Origin: Streptomyces rishiriensis
Lineage (GTDB): Bacteria > Actinomycetota > Actinomycetes > Streptomycetales > Streptomycetaceae
Length of the DNA: 64,000 nt
Direction of reading: 5' to 3'
NCBI RefSeq assembly: GCF_003112535.1
Contig: NZ_BEWA01000008.1
Location: 248,001 to 312,000, forward strand
A program made the position numbers and the translations under genes. Positions 44,539-53,851 of the stretch are shown here, one piece after another; the stretch's first letter is position 1, and every line of letters begins with the position of its first letter. The notes below the pieces were generated by a model that was given only the letters and a program-made list of their open reading frames with translations, was not told the origin of the DNA and did not search any database.

Positions 44539-45534
44539 ATGGAGAGCAGCAGCGAGGACGTCGTCCAGGTGGGCGACGGTGGTGTCGTGGAGGGTCCGGC
44601 GGACGTGGTGGCGGGTGAGGTCGCGGTGGTGTCGGAGGAGGTGGCGCCGGTGGTCGCGGCGGTGGCGCCGGCCTCGCTGTCGCCGTCGCGCGCCGGTGAT
44701 TTCATGCAGTGCCCGCTGCTGTACCGGTTCCGGGTGATCGACCGGTTGCCGGAGAAGCCGAGTCCGGCGGCGACGCGGGGGACGCTGGTGCACGCGGTCC
44801 TCGAACGGCTGTTCGATGCTCCGGCGGCCGAACGGACGGCTCCGCGGGCCAAGTCGTTGATCCCCGGTCAGTGGGACCGGTTGCGGGAGAGCCGGCCCGA
44901 GGTGGTGGAGCTGTTCGCCGACGATCCGGAGGGCGAGCGGCTGGCGGGGTGGCTGGCGGAGGCGGAACGGCTGGTGGAGCGCTGGTTCACGCTGGAGGAT
45001 CCGACGCGGCTGGAGCCCGCCGAGCGGGAGCTGTTCGTGGAGACGGAGCTGGAGTCGGGGCTGCGGTTGCGCGGGATCATCGACCGGGTCGACGTGGCGC
45101 CGACCGGCGAGGTGCGGATCGTCGACTACAAGACGGGCAAGGCGCCGCGGCCGGAGTACGCCGAGGGCGCGCTGTTCCAGATGAAGTTCTACGCGTTGGT
45201 GGTGTGGCGGCTGAAGAACGTGGTCCCGCGGCGGCTGCAGCTGGTCTACCTGGGCAGTGGGGACGTGCTGACGTACGACCCGGTGCTCGCGGATCTGGAG
45301 CGGGTGGAGCGCAAGCTGCTCGCGTTGTGGGAGGCGATCCGGCAGGCGACGGAGACGGGCGAGTGGCGGCCTCGGCCGACGAAGCTGTGCGGTTGGTGTG
45401 ATCACCAGGCGCACTGTCCGGAGTTCGGGGGCACTCCCCCGCCGTATCCGCTGGCGGTGACGCTCTCCGCGCCGGAGCCGGTGAGGGCGGCCGAGTCGGA
45501 GGGCGGGGCGCAGGGCAGAATGGGGCCGGGCTAG
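44539..45534 (+). CDS. RecB-family (PD-(D/E)XK) exonuclease
   Basis: The 331-residue nuclease has LSPSRAGDFMQCPLLYRFRVIDRL at the start, GTLVHAVLERLF, the catalytic RGIIDRVDVAP and RIVDYKTGKAPRP, and a closing LCGWCDHQAHCPEF. Together with the early Cys these form a likely Fe-S cluster as in AddB/Cas4-type enzymes. DNA repair or end processing is likely. The ATG at 44539 is chosen for its leaderless geometry; a GTG two codons earlier is possible. A response regulator follows after 14 bases. Confidence 0.85.
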   Translation: MESSSEDVVQVGDGGVVEGPADVVAGEVAVVSEEVAPVVAAVAPASLSPSRAGDFMQCPLLYRFRVIDRLPEKPSPAATRGTLVHAVLERLFDAPAAERTAPRAKSLIPGQWDRLRESRPEVVELFADDPEGERLAGWLAEAERLVERWFTLEDPTRLEPAERELFVETELESGLRLRGIIDRVDVAPTGEVRIVDYKTGKAPRPEYAEGALFQMKFYALVVWRLKNVVPRRLQLVYLGSGDVLTYDPVLADLERVERKLLALWEAIRQATETGEWRPRPTKLCGWCDHQAHCPEFGGTPPPYPLAVTLSAPEPVRAAESEGGAQGRMGPG

Positions 45535-45548
45535 AGAAGGAGATTCAC

Positions 45549-46220
45549 GTGGCCATCCGCGTCCTGCTGGTCGACGACCAGCCGCTGCTGCGCACGGGCT
45601 TCCGGATGATTCTGGAGGCCGAGCAGGACATCGCGGTCGTCGGTGAGGCCGGAGACGGTCTGCAGGCTCTCGACCAGGTGCGGGCGTTGCAGCCCGATGT
45701 GGTGTTGATGGACATTCGTATGCCGCGGATGGACGGGGTGGAGGCGACCCGTCAGATCACCGGTCCCGGGCGGGACGGGCCGGCGAAGGTGCTGGTGCTG
45801 ACGACGTTCGATCTCGACGAGTACGTGGTGGAGGCGTTGCGGGCCGGGGCGAGCGGATTCCTGCTGAAGGACGCGCCGGCTGTCGAACTGCTGCAGGCGA
45901 TCCGGGTGGTGGCCGCGGGTGAGGCGCTGCTGGCGCCGAGCATCACGCGCCGGCTGCTGGACAAGTACGCCACGCATCTGCCGTCGGGCGACGAGCCGGT
46001 GCCGGACACCCTGCACACGCTCACCGACCGCGAGGTGGAGGTGCTGAAGCTGGTGGCCCGGGGTCTGTCGAACGCGGAGATCGCCGCGGACCTCTTCGTC
46101 AGCGAGACGACGGTGAAGACGCACGTGGGTCATGTGCTGACGAAGCTGGGGCTGCGCGACCGGGTGCAGGCCGCGGTGTACGCGTACGAGAGCGGTCTGG
46201 TGCGTCCGGGCGCCCAGTGA
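45549..46220 (+). CDS. NarL/LuxR-type response regulator, orphan
   Basis: The 223-residue regulator has a receiver domain (RVLLVDDQPLLRTGF; phospho-acceptor Asp in VVLMDIRMPRMDG; conserved Lys in FLLKDAPA) and a C-terminal LuxR helix-turn-helix (LTDREVEVLKLVARGLSNAE). No histidine kinase is adjacent, so its partner is elsewhere. It has an AAGGAG site 14 bases after the nuclease stop and probably shares that gene's transcript. A 15-bp hairpin terminator follows. Confidence 0.92.
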   Translation: MAIRVLLVDDQPLLRTGFRMILEAEQDIAVVGEAGDGLQALDQVRALQPDVVLMDIRMPRMDGVEATRQITGPGRDGPAKVLVLTTFDLDEYVVEALRAGASGFLLKDAPAVELLQAIRVVAAGEALLAPSITRRLLDKYATHLPSGDEPVPDTLHTLTDREVEVLKLVARGLSNAEIAADLFVSETTVKTHVGHVLTKLGLRDRVQAAVYAYESGLVRPGAQ

Positions 46221-46242
46221 CGCGGAGCACGCTGACGACGGT

Positions 46243-46276
46243 GAAGGGCGCCCCTTGTCCGCAAGGGGCGCCCTTC
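46243..46276. terminator. Bidirectional hairpin terminator
   Basis: GAAGGGCGCCCCTTG and its exact complement CAAGGGGCGCCCTTC enclose a TCCG loop between the convergent response regulator and binding-protein genes. Confidence 0.85.
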
Positions 46277-46300
46277 GTCGTGCGTGGTGCTGGGGGTGGG

Positions 46301-47908
46301 TCAGTTGCTGGAGCCTCGGCCGAGCTCCCACAGCTGCAGGGTCGCGGAGGAGTTCAGCACGTAGGCCGTGCCCGTGACGTCGTTGTTGGCGGCGACGTAC
46401 TGCTTGCCCTGCCACAGCGGCAGGATCGGGACGTCCTTGGCGACGATGTCCTGGACCTCGGTGAGGGTCTTGGCGGCGCTGAGGCGGTCGGCCTCGCGGC
46501 GGGAGGCCGGGATCAGCTTGTTGATGATGTCGCTGTTGGCGTACGGGGACTTGAGGAAGTTGTCCTTGTCCAGGAACGGCGCGACGAAGTTGTCGGCGTC
46601 GGGGAAGTCGGGGAACCAGCCCATGCCGTAGACGGCGTACTCGCCCTTGCGCTCGGCGGGGACGAACGAGTCCCAGGGCGCGCCCTTGATGGTGACGTCG
46701 AACAGGCCGCTGCCGTTGAGCTGCTTCTGCAGCGTCTCGAACTCCTGCTTGGTGGCCGAGCCGTAGTGGTCGGTCGTGTAGTTCAGCGTCAGCTTCACCG
46801 GGGTGGTGATGTCGGCGTCGGCCAGCATGGCCTTGGCCTTGCCGACGTTCGGGTCGCCGTAGGCGTTGAAGAACGAGTTGGAGTGGCCGGTGACGGTGGC
46901 CGGGACGAGCGAGTAGAGGGGCTCGGCCTGGGAGCCGTAGACCTCGGAGACGAGCTGGCCGCGGTTGACGACCTGGGCCATCGCCTGGCGCACGGCCTTC
47001 GACTTGACCGTCGAGTCGGTGGTGTCGAAGGCGAGGTAGCGGATCTCGAGGCCGTTGAGCTCGACCAGGTCGATGTCGCCGGCGGCGGAGGAGTCCGAGA
47101 GCTTGCGTATCTGCTGGGGCGACATGGTGCGGGTCATGAGGTCGATGTCGCCCTTTTGCAGGGCGGTGCCCATGGCGTCGGCGTCCTTGAAGGAGACCAT
47201 GTCGACCTCGTCGTTGTTCACCGTCAGCGTCCCCTTGTAGTGGGGGTTCTTGGTGAACACGGCCTTGGTCATCTCGTCGCCGTCGGTCTCGGCCTTGAGG
47301 GTGTACGGGCCGGAGCCGTCGATGTCGAAGCCGTCGCGCAGCTTGCCCTTGTCGTAGTCCGCGGGGTTGACGATTCCGGCGACCGGGGTCGACAGCTTGA
47401 AGGGGAACGTCGCGTCGGCGGTCTTGAGATGGAAGATGACTTCGTTGTCGCCCTGCGTTTCGATGGTGTCGATGGTGGACAGCAGGGCGAAGACGCCGGA
47501 GTCGGCCTTGATGGTGCGGGCGCGCTCGATGGAGAACTTGACGTCCTTGGCGGTCACGGCGTCGCCGTTGGCGAACTTCAGGCCGCTGCGCAGCTTGCAG
47601 GAGTAGCGCTCGTTGCCGGTGTCGGTGAAGCCGCAGCTCTCGGCCGCCTCGGGCACCGGCTCACCCTCGCCCTTGGGCTGGATCATCAGGGTCTGCACCG
47701 TCTGGCGCAGGATGTTCCAGGTGCCGACGTCGTAGGAGTACGCCGGGTCGAGCGGGGCCGGGGCGTCCTTCGTGGCCGTGAACCGGTCGGTGGTGCCGAC
47801 GACGATGGCGTCGCCGCTGCCGCTCCCGCTGTCGGTTGCGCCGCAGGCCGCGAGTGCGGGCGCGAGCAGACCGACCACGGCCGGCAGCACCAAAGTCTTA
47901 CGGTTCAT
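46301..47908 (-). CDS. Family 5 ABC solute-binding lipoprotein (oligopeptide-type), orphan
   Basis: The 535-residue lipoprotein (lipobox LAAC, Cys about 22) has the family 5 extracellular binding fold of peptide and nickel importers: VPEAAESCGFTDTGNERYSC, LKFANGDAVTAKDVKFSIER and LPLWQGKQYVAANNDV. No ABC permease or ATPase is beside it, so it must work with components elsewhere or act alone. The ATG at 47908 has no strong ribosome site. Ligand unknown; peptide uptake is likely. Confidence 0.88.
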   Translation of the reverse strand: MNRKTLVLPAVVGLLAPALAACGATDSGSGSGDAIVVGTTDRFTATKDAPAPLDPAYSYDVGTWNILRQTVQTLMIQPKGEGEPVPEAAESCGFTDTGNERYSCKLRSGLKFANGDAVTAKDVKFSIERARTIKADSGVFALLSTIDTIETQGDNEVIFHLKTADATFPFKLSTPVAGIVNPADYDKGKLRDGFDIDGSGPYTLKAETDGDEMTKAVFTKNPHYKGTLTVNNDEVDMVSFKDADAMGTALQKGDIDLMTRTMSPQQIRKLSDSSAAGDIDLVELNGLEIRYLAFDTTDSTVKSKAVRQAMAQVVNRGQLVSEVYGSQAEPLYSLVPATVTGHSNSFFNAYGDPNVGKAKAMLADADITTPVKLTLNYTTDHYGSATKQEFETLQKQLNGSGLFDVTIKGAPWDSFVPAERKGEYAVYGMGWFPDFPDADNFVAPFLDKDNFLKSPYANSDIINKLIPASRREADRLSAAKTLTEVQDIVAKDVPILPLWQGKQYVAANNDVTGTAYVLNSSATLQLWELGRGSSN

Positions 47909-48384
47909 GCTCGAGTTTCTCCACAGCTGTCGGTCCGTGTACCCGGCATGCAGGGGTGGCGCTGCGGATCACGGGGTTAGGGCGATGTTCTCGCGACGAG
48001 ATTAGTCCGGACCGGCAGGACGGTTGGCGGCCACCGGAGTTGAAAGCCCATCACGCTGTGAAACCGGCTGCGGACGCACTGAACAGCCGTCAGCGGAAGG
48101 ATTCGTACAGCCACTCACCAATCGGGACACAAGGATGCACGCGAGGGCGTCCGGCGAGGCCGTGATACATACGGAGAGTCATCTGTCGAGCCTTGAACGG
48201 GTGGGGAACGTCACACGCATAACGGGTTCGGGCGGAGCGGAATTCGGCCGCCGGGGAGCGTTTGGCGAAGATCCGAATTCGACCGCGCGCACACCCGCCG
48301 AATTCCCCGCAATCGGCGGTGCACGCTGGGTGAACGGCTATCGCATTTCCGTCATCGGCCGCTCACCAATGATCGCGGTCGCGA
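47909..48384. other. Intergenic region upstream of the binding-protein gene
   Basis: About 475 bases without a convincing gene; short frames lack family resemblance. It should contain the promoter of the leftward lipoprotein gene. The only structure I see is the inverted repeat at 48369-48388, at the end of the HAD gene. Confidence 0.5.
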
Positions 48385-48388
48385 TCAT
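48369..48388 (-). terminator. Inverted repeat at the end of the HAD gene
   Basis: ATGATCGCG and CGCGATCAT pair across GT, and the repeat overlaps the HAD stop codon. It may act as a terminator; pairing across so small a gap is short-range and weak. Confidence 0.35.
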
Positions 48389-49083
48389 CGGAGCGGCATC
48401 AGGCCGCGCAGAAAAGTCAGGTCGACCTGTTCCAGCGAGGAGACGACGGTGCGGCGCGGGGCGGGCGAGATGGGGGCGACGGAGGGCACGGCGACCACAT
48501 GGCACCCGGCCGCCTCCGCCGAGGCGACCCCGGTGGCGGTGTCCTCGACGACGGCGCACCGGGCCGGGTCCGCGCCGAGGCCCGCGGCCGCGAACAGGTA
48601 GGGGTCCGGGTGGGGCTTGGTGCGCGGGACCTCGTCGCCGGCCACGGTGAGCCGGAAGTGCTCGGCGCCGAGCGCGGTGAGGACGCGGTCGATGATGCGG
48701 CGGTGGGAGGCGGAGACGAGCGCGGTGGGCACCTGGTGCTCGGCCAGTTCCGCCAGCAGCCGGGCGGCTCCCGGCATCAGGGGCAGGGCACGGGTGATGC
48801 GGTCCTCGAACCCCTCGTTGAGCAGGACGCTGAGTTCGGCGAGGGTGACGTCGGCCCCGGTGGCGTCGATCAGGAACCCTGCGCTGCGGCTCATGGGGCC
48901 GCCGACCACGACGTGACGCCAGGAGTCGTCGAGGGTGTGGCCGAGGCCGGCGAAGACCTCGACCTCGACGTCCCACCAGAAGCCCTCGGTGTCCACCAGA
49001 GTGCCGTCCATGTCGAGGAGCACGGCCTGCAGGGCGGAGCCCTGGGCCGTACGGGTCACTGGCGCGGGAACCGTGCTGGTCAT
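48385..49083 (-). CDS. HAD-superfamily phosphatase (beta-phosphoglucomutase-like)
   Basis: The 232-residue hydrolase has the HAD nucleophile motif AVLLDMDGTLVDTE, motif II LVSASHRR and motif III-IV PRTKPHPDPY ... CAVVEDTATGVASAEAAG. The cap is an alpha-helical C1 type (about 35-90), as in phosphoglycolate phosphatase and beta-phosphoglucomutase. Sugar phosphates are likely substrates but cannot be fixed. ATG 49083 has GGAGG in front. It is separated from metH by a strong hairpin. Confidence 0.88.
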   Translation of the reverse strand: MTSTVPAPVTRTAQGSALQAVLLDMDGTLVDTEGFWWDVEVEVFAGLGHTLDDSWRHVVVGGPMSRSAGFLIDATGADVTLAELSVLLNEGFEDRITRALPLMPGAARLLAELAEHQVPTALVSASHRRIIDRVLTALGAEHFRLTVAGDEVPRTKPHPDPYLFAAAGLGADPARCAVVEDTATGVASAEAAGCHVVAVPSVAPISPAPRRTVVSSLEQVDLTFLRGLMPLR

Positions 49084-49106
49084 CCACGTACCTCCTTGAG
49101 GGACGA

Positions 49107-49138
49107 GCAGGCCGGTTCCCGCGGGGGAACCGGCCTGC
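49107..49138 (-). terminator. Hairpin terminator of metH
   Basis: GCAGGCCGGTTCCC and its exact complement (14 bp) enclose the loop GCGG between the metH stop and the HAD start. Confidence 0.8.
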
Positions 49139-49214
49139 AGTGGACCGACCAGTGTACGACTTATCCGATCAGTGTGCCCGGTGGCGCGCCTGTCGGGGGC
49201 CGCGTGTCACGGTG

Positions 49215-52200
49215 TCAGCGTGCGTTGAAGTACTTGGCCTCGGGGTGGTGGATGACGATGGCGTCGGTGGACTGCTCGGGGTGGAGCTGGAACTCCTCCG
49301 ACAGGTGCACGCCGATCCGCTCGGGCTGCAGCAGCTCGGCGATCTTGGCGCGGTCCTCCAGGTCGGGGCAGGCGCCGTAGCCGAGGGAGAAGCGGGCGCC
49401 GCGGTACTTCAGGGCGAACATGTCCTCGACGTCCGCCGGGTCCTCGCCGGCGAAACCGAGTTCGGAACGCACCCGGGCGTGCCAGTACTCGGCGAGGGCC
49501 TCGGCCAACTGGACGGACAGGCCGTGCAGTTCGAGGTAGTCGCGGTAGGAGTCGGAGGCGAAGAGGCGGGCCGTCTCCTCCCCGATGCGGGAGCCGACGG
49601 TGACGACCTGGAAGCCGACGACGTCCCTCTCCCCCGACTCCTCCGGGCGGAAGAAGTCGGCCAGGCACAGGCGCCGGCCGCGGCGCTGGCGCGGGAAGGT
49701 GAAGCGGGTGCGCTCGTTGCCCTGCTCGTCGAGGACGATCAGGTCGTCGTCCTTGGACACACAGGGGAAGTAGCCGTAGACGACGGCCGCTTCGAGGAGG
49801 TTGTCGGTCTGGAGCCTGTCCAGCAGACCGCGCAGCCGGGGGCGGCCCTCGCTCTCGACGAGTTCCTCATAACTGGGTCCGTCCCCGGTGCGGGCCTCCT
49901 TCAGCCCCCACTGGCCCTTGAAGAGCGCGCCCTCGTCGAGCCAGGAGGCGTACTCCTTGAGCTGGATGCCCTTGATGACCCGGGTGCCCTCGAACGGCGG
50001 CTCGGGCACGGGGTTGTCGGTGGCCACGTCGGAACGGACATGACCCTCCTGGGGGCGCTCCTCGACCTCCGTGGCCGTCGTGCTCGCCCGTACCCGGCGC
50101 TGCTTCAGCTCGGGCAGCTTCGCCCCCGGCACGCCCCGCTTGACGCCGATCAGGGCGTCCATCAGACGCAGGCCCTCGAAGGCGTCGCGGGCGTAGCGCA
50201 CCTCGCCCTGGTAGATCTCGTGCAGGTCCTGCTCGACGTAGGCTCTGGTCAGGGCCGCGCCGCCGAGGATCACCGGGTAGTCTGCGGCCATCTTGCGCTG
50301 GTTGAGCTCCTCCAGGTTCTCCTTCATGATCACCGTGGACTTCACCAGCAGTCCCGACATGCCGATCACGTCGGCCCGGTGCTCCTGGGCCGCGTCCAGG
50401 ATCGCCGAGACCGGCTGCTTGATCCCCAGGTTGACGACGTTGTAGCCGTTGTTCGACAAGATGATGTCGACCAGGTTCTTGCCGATGTCGTGGACGTCGC
50501 CGCGCACGGTGGCCAGCACGATCGTGCCCTTGCCCTCCGCGTCGGACTTCTCCATGTGCGGCTCCAGGAAAGCCACCGCGGTCTTCATCACCTCCGCGGA
50601 CTGCAGCACGAACGGCAGTTGCATCTGACCGGAGCCGAACAGCTCGCCGACCACCTTCATGCCGTCCAGCAGCGTCTCGTTGACGATGTCCAGCGCGGGG
50701 CGGGTCTGCAGCGCCTCGGCGAGGTCGGCCTCCAGCCCGTTCTTCTCGCCGTCGATGATCCGCCGCTTCAGGCGCTCGTCCAGCGGCAGCGCCGCCAGTT
50801 CCTCCGCCTTGCCGGCCTTCAGCGACTTGGTGGTGGCGCCCTCGAACAACGCCATCAGCTTCTGCAGCGGGTCGTATCCCTCGGCGCGGCGGTCGTGGAT
50901 CAGGTCGAGGGCGGTGGCGACCTCCTCCTCGCTGAAACGCGCGATGGGCAGGATCTTCGACGCGTGGACGATCGCCGAGTCCAGACCCGCCTTCACGCAC
51001 TCGTCCAGGAACACCGAGTTCAGCAGGATCCGCGCCGCCGGGTTCAGCCCGAAGGAGATGTTCGACAGGCCCAGCGTGGTCTGCACCTCGGGCCGGCGCC
51101 GCTTGAGCTCGCGGATCGCCTCGATCGTGGCGATGCCGTCCTTGCGGGACTCCTCCTGGCCCGTGCAGATCGTGAACGTCAGACAGTCGATGAGGATGTC
51201 CGACTCGAGGATGCCCCAGTTGCCGGTGAGGTCGTCGATGAGACGCTCGGCGATGGCCACCTTGGACTCGACCGTGCGGGCCTGGCCCTCCTCGTCGATG
51301 GTCAGCGCGATCAGCGCCGCACCGTGCTCCCGGGCCAGCGCCGTCACCTTCGCGAACCGCGACTCGGGCCCGTCGCCGTCCTCGTAGTTCACCGAGTTGA
51401 TCACCGCACGGCCGCCCAGCCGCTCCAGCCCCGCCCGGATGACCTCCACCTCCGTGGAGTCCAGCACGATCGGCAGCGTCGAGGCGGTCGCGAAGCGGCC
51501 CGCGAGCTCGTCCATGTCGGCCACACCGTCACGGCCGACGTAGTCCACGCACAGGTCGAGCATGTGCGCGCCCTCACGGATCTGGTCCCGGGCCATCTCC
51601 ACGCAGTCGTCCCAGCGGCCCTCCAGCATCGCCTCACGGAACTTCTTCGAACCGTTGGCGTTCGTGCGCTCCCCGATCGCCATGTACGCGGTGTCCTGCC
51701 GGAACGACACCGTCTGGTACAGCGAGGCGGCGCCCGGCTCCGGACGCGGACTGCGCTCGGCCGGCGAGGCCCCCCGCACCCGCTCCACGAGCTGACGCAG
51801 ATGCTCGGGCGTCGTCCCACAGCACCCGCCGACGAGGTTCAGCCCGTAGTCACGGACGAAGGTCTCCTGCGCGTCGGCCAGGCCTGTGGCGTCGAGCGGG
51901 AAGTGGGCGCCGTCCTTGGTGAGGATCGGCAGACCGGCGTTCGGCATGCACAGCAGCGGGGTGCGGGAGTGCCGGGCCAGATAGCGCAGGTGCTCGCTCA
52001 TCTCGGCGGGACCGGTGGAGCAGTTCAGGCCGATCATGTCGATGCCGAGGGGTTCCAGCGCGGTGAGCGCGGCGCCGATCTCGGAGCCCAGCAGCATGGT
52101 GCCGGTCGTCTCGAACGCCATCGAGACCAGCAGCGGCACCTCGGCGCCCGTCGCCTGCATGGCCCGCCTCGCGCCCAGCACCGACGACTTCGTCTGCAGC

Positions 52201-52733
52201 AGGTCCTGGGTGGTCTCGACGATCAACGCGTCCGCGCCGCCGGCGAGCAGGCCCTCGGCGTTGGCCTGGAAACCGTCGCGCAGCGTGCCGTAGCCGATGT
52301 GGCCGAGGGTGGGCAGCTTGGTGCCGGGGCCGATGGAGCCGAGGACCCAGCGGGTGCGTCCGTCGCGGGCGGCGAAGGCGTCCGCGGTCTCCCGGGCGAT
52401 GCGGGCGCCGGCCTCGGACAGCTCGTACACGCGGTCGGCGATGTCGTACTCGGCCATGGCGGAGTGGTTTGCGCCGAACGTGTTGGTCTCGACGCAGTCG
52501 ACGCCTGCGCCGAAGTACTCCTCGTGCACCGAGCGGACGATGTCCGGCCGGGTGACGTTCAGGATCTCGTTGCAGCCCTCGAGGTTCTCGAAGTCCTCCA
52601 GGGTGGGCTCCTGGGCCTGGAGCATGGTGCCCATCGCTCCGTCGGCCACCACCACTCGGGTGGCCAGGGCCTCTCGGAGCGCGGACACGCGGGTCCGGCT
52701 GTCGGCGGAAGGGGTCGGCGGCACAGAGGCCAT
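49215..52733 (-). CDS. metH: Cobalamin-dependent methionine synthase MetH
   Basis: This 1172-residue multidomain enzyme transfers a methyl group from 5-methyltetrahydrofolate to homocysteine. Domains in order: homocysteine-binding barrel (20-310; zinc site with GGCCGTTPEH), pterin barrel (about 350-610; IGERTNANGSKKFRE), cobalamin cap and Rossmann domain (about 650-890; RGDVHDIGKN with the cobalt-binding His), and activation domain (about 940-1172). Family length is complete. ATG 52733 has GAGGGAG. The leader can fold into a hairpin (52774-52809); I could not identify a known riboswitch class. Confidence 0.96.
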   Translation of the reverse strand: MASVPPTPSADSRTRVSALREALATRVVVADGAMGTMLQAQEPTLEDFENLEGCNEILNVTRPDIVRSVHEEYFGAGVDCVETNTFGANHSAMAEYDIADRVYELSEAGARIARETADAFAARDGRTRWVLGSIGPGTKLPTLGHIGYGTLRDGFQANAEGLLAGGADALIVETTQDLLQTKSSVLGARRAMQATGAEVPLLVSMAFETTGTMLLGSEIGAALTALEPLGIDMIGLNCSTGPAEMSEHLRYLARHSRTPLLCMPNAGLPILTKDGAHFPLDATGLADAQETFVRDYGLNLVGGCCGTTPEHLRQLVERVRGASPAERSPRPEPGAASLYQTVSFRQDTAYMAIGERTNANGSKKFREAMLEGRWDDCVEMARDQIREGAHMLDLCVDYVGRDGVADMDELAGRFATASTLPIVLDSTEVEVIRAGLERLGGRAVINSVNYEDGDGPESRFAKVTALAREHGAALIALTIDEEGQARTVESKVAIAERLIDDLTGNWGILESDILIDCLTFTICTGQEESRKDGIATIEAIRELKRRRPEVQTTLGLSNISFGLNPAARILLNSVFLDECVKAGLDSAIVHASKILPIARFSEEEVATALDLIHDRRAEGYDPLQKLMALFEGATTKSLKAGKAEELAALPLDERLKRRIIDGEKNGLEADLAEALQTRPALDIVNETLLDGMKVVGELFGSGQMQLPFVLQSAEVMKTAVAFLEPHMEKSDAEGKGTIVLATVRGDVHDIGKNLVDIILSNNGYNVVNLGIKQPVSAILDAAQEHRADVIGMSGLLVKSTVIMKENLEELNQRKMAADYPVILGGAALTRAYVEQDLHEIYQGEVRYARDAFEGLRLMDALIGVKRGVPGAKLPELKQRRVRASTTATEVEERPQEGHVRSDVATDNPVPEPPFEGTRVIKGIQLKEYASWLDEGALFKGQWGLKEARTGDGPSYEELVESEGRPRLRGLLDRLQTDNLLEAAVVYGYFPCVSKDDDLIVLDEQGNERTRFTFPRQRRGRRLCLADFFRPEESGERDVVGFQVVTVGSRIGEETARLFASDSYRDYLELHGLSVQLAEALAEYWHARVRSELGFAGEDPADVEDMFALKYRGARFSLGYGACPDLEDRAKIAELLQPERIGVHLSEEFQLHPEQSTDAIVIHHPEAKYFNAR

Positions 52734-52773
52734 GAAAGGGCTCCCTCAGATGCGACGGCTGTCGGCTTTGCGT

Positions 52774-52809
52774 CTCCTCAGGATGCGGCTGGCAAGGCTT
52801 CCCGAGGAG
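52774..52809 (-). promoter_or_regulatory. Hairpin in the metH leader
   Basis: On the minus-strand RNA, CUCCUC pairs with GAGGAG and a further GGA/UCC pairing extends the stem, about 40-75 bases before the metH start. It could be a regulatory leader structure; the motif does not match the cobalamin or SAH riboswitch patterns that I can recognise by eye. Confidence 0.3.
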
Positions 52810-53015
52810 CGTGCACGCCGTCAGGGTAGCCGGGTCGGAGGCCTTATGGTCAGGGGCGTCCACGGGACGGACGGGTCCGGCGGCGGCGGACACGGCCCCG
52901 GAGGGGGTGGCGGACGGTCGGGCACGGCCGTGCGACGGGCGTGTCACTCCTGGGAGACGACTCGCGTAACACGTATCGACCGACCATTAGCGAGAGGTCG
53001 GCATGGACCGGTAGT

Positions 53016-53032
53016 GTTCGACATTGCCGAAC
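53016..53032. promoter_or_regulatory. GylR operator upstream of gylR
   Basis: GTTCG-ACATTGC-CGAAC is a 17-bp near-palindrome (7 of 8 pairs). It overlaps the candidate -10 box TAGTGT (53012-53017), as expected for autorepression. A closely related copy, inverted, lies before glpF. Confidence 0.65.
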
Positions 53033-53086
53033 GACGGCAGCAGATGCCGTGCGTTGACGGTCGAAGGGGACGGAGGCAGGACGGCG

Positions 53087-53851
53087 ATGGCACGGAACAT
53101 CCAGTCGGTCGAACGTGCGGCCGCGATGCTGCGACTGCTGGCCGGCGGCGAGCGGCGACTGGGCCTGTCGGACATCGCCTCGTCCACGGGCCTGGCCAAG
53201 GGCACCGCACACGGGATCCTGCGCACCCTCCAGCAGGAGGGATTCGTCGAGCAGGACGACGTCTCCGGGCGCTATCAGCTGGGCGCGGAGCTGCTGCGCC
53301 TGGGCACGACGTACCTGGACGTGCACGAGCTGCGCGCGCGTGCCCTGGTGTGGACGGACGACCTGGCCCGCTCCAGCGGCGAGAGCGTCCACCTGGGGGT
53401 GCTGCACCAGCAGGGCGTGCTGATCGTGCACCACGTCTTCCGGCCGGACGACAGCCGGCAGGTGCTGGAGATCGGGGCCATGCAGCCGCTGCACTCCACC
53501 GCTCTGGGCAAGGTCCTGTCGGCCTACGACCCGGTGGCCCACAGCGAGGCCCTGGAGGTCGACCGCAAGCCGTTCACGGACCGCACGGTGTGCGAGCTGG
53601 ACGCCTTCGAGCACATCCTCGACCTCACGCGCGCGCGGGGCTACGCGGCCGACGTGGAGGAGACCTGGGAGGGCGTGGCGTCCATCGCCGCGCCCATCCA
53701 CGACCGTCGGCGCATGCCCGTGGGCGCGGTCGGCATCACCGGCGCCGTGGAGCGGCTGGGGCGGGACGGCGAGCTGCGTCCCGAGCTGATCGCGGCCGTG
53801 CGGGACTGCGCCCGCGCGGTGTCGCGGGACCTGGGCGCCGGGCGTTTCTGA
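53087..53851 (+). CDS. gylR: IclR-family glycerol operon repressor GylR
   Basis: The 254-residue IclR regulator has a winged helix (IQSVERAAAMLRLLAGGERR, LSDIASSTGLAKGTAHGILR) and an IclR effector domain (QPLHSTALGKVLSAY, EGVASIAAPIHDRR). In S. coelicolor gylR represses gylCAB (glpF-glpK-glpD) and itself and responds to glycerol or glycerol-3-phosphate. The same genes follow here, and operators before gylR and glpF are similar. ATG 53087 has a GGAGG site. It diverges from metH. Confidence 0.93.
   Translation: MARNIQSVERAAAMLRLLAGGERRLGLSDIASSTGLAKGTAHGILRTLQQEGFVEQDDVSGRYQLGAELLRLGTTYLDVHELRARALVWTDDLARSSGESVHLGVLHQQGVLIVHHVFRPDDSRQVLEIGAMQPLHSTALGKVLSAYDPVAHSEALEVDRKPFTDRTVCELDAFEHILDLTRARGYAADVEETWEGVASIAAPIHDRRRMPVGAVGITGAVERLGRDGELRPELIAAVRDCARAVSRDLGAGRF

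Noticed and set aside
49140-52829. A 1229-residue plus-strand frame opposite metH
   Set aside because: Antisense shadow of metH; no recognisable domain.
52734-53000. Cobalamin or SAH riboswitch before metH
   Set aside because: No convincing B12 box or SAH core on the minus strand; a CCGAGGAGCG word is present but on the wrong strand.
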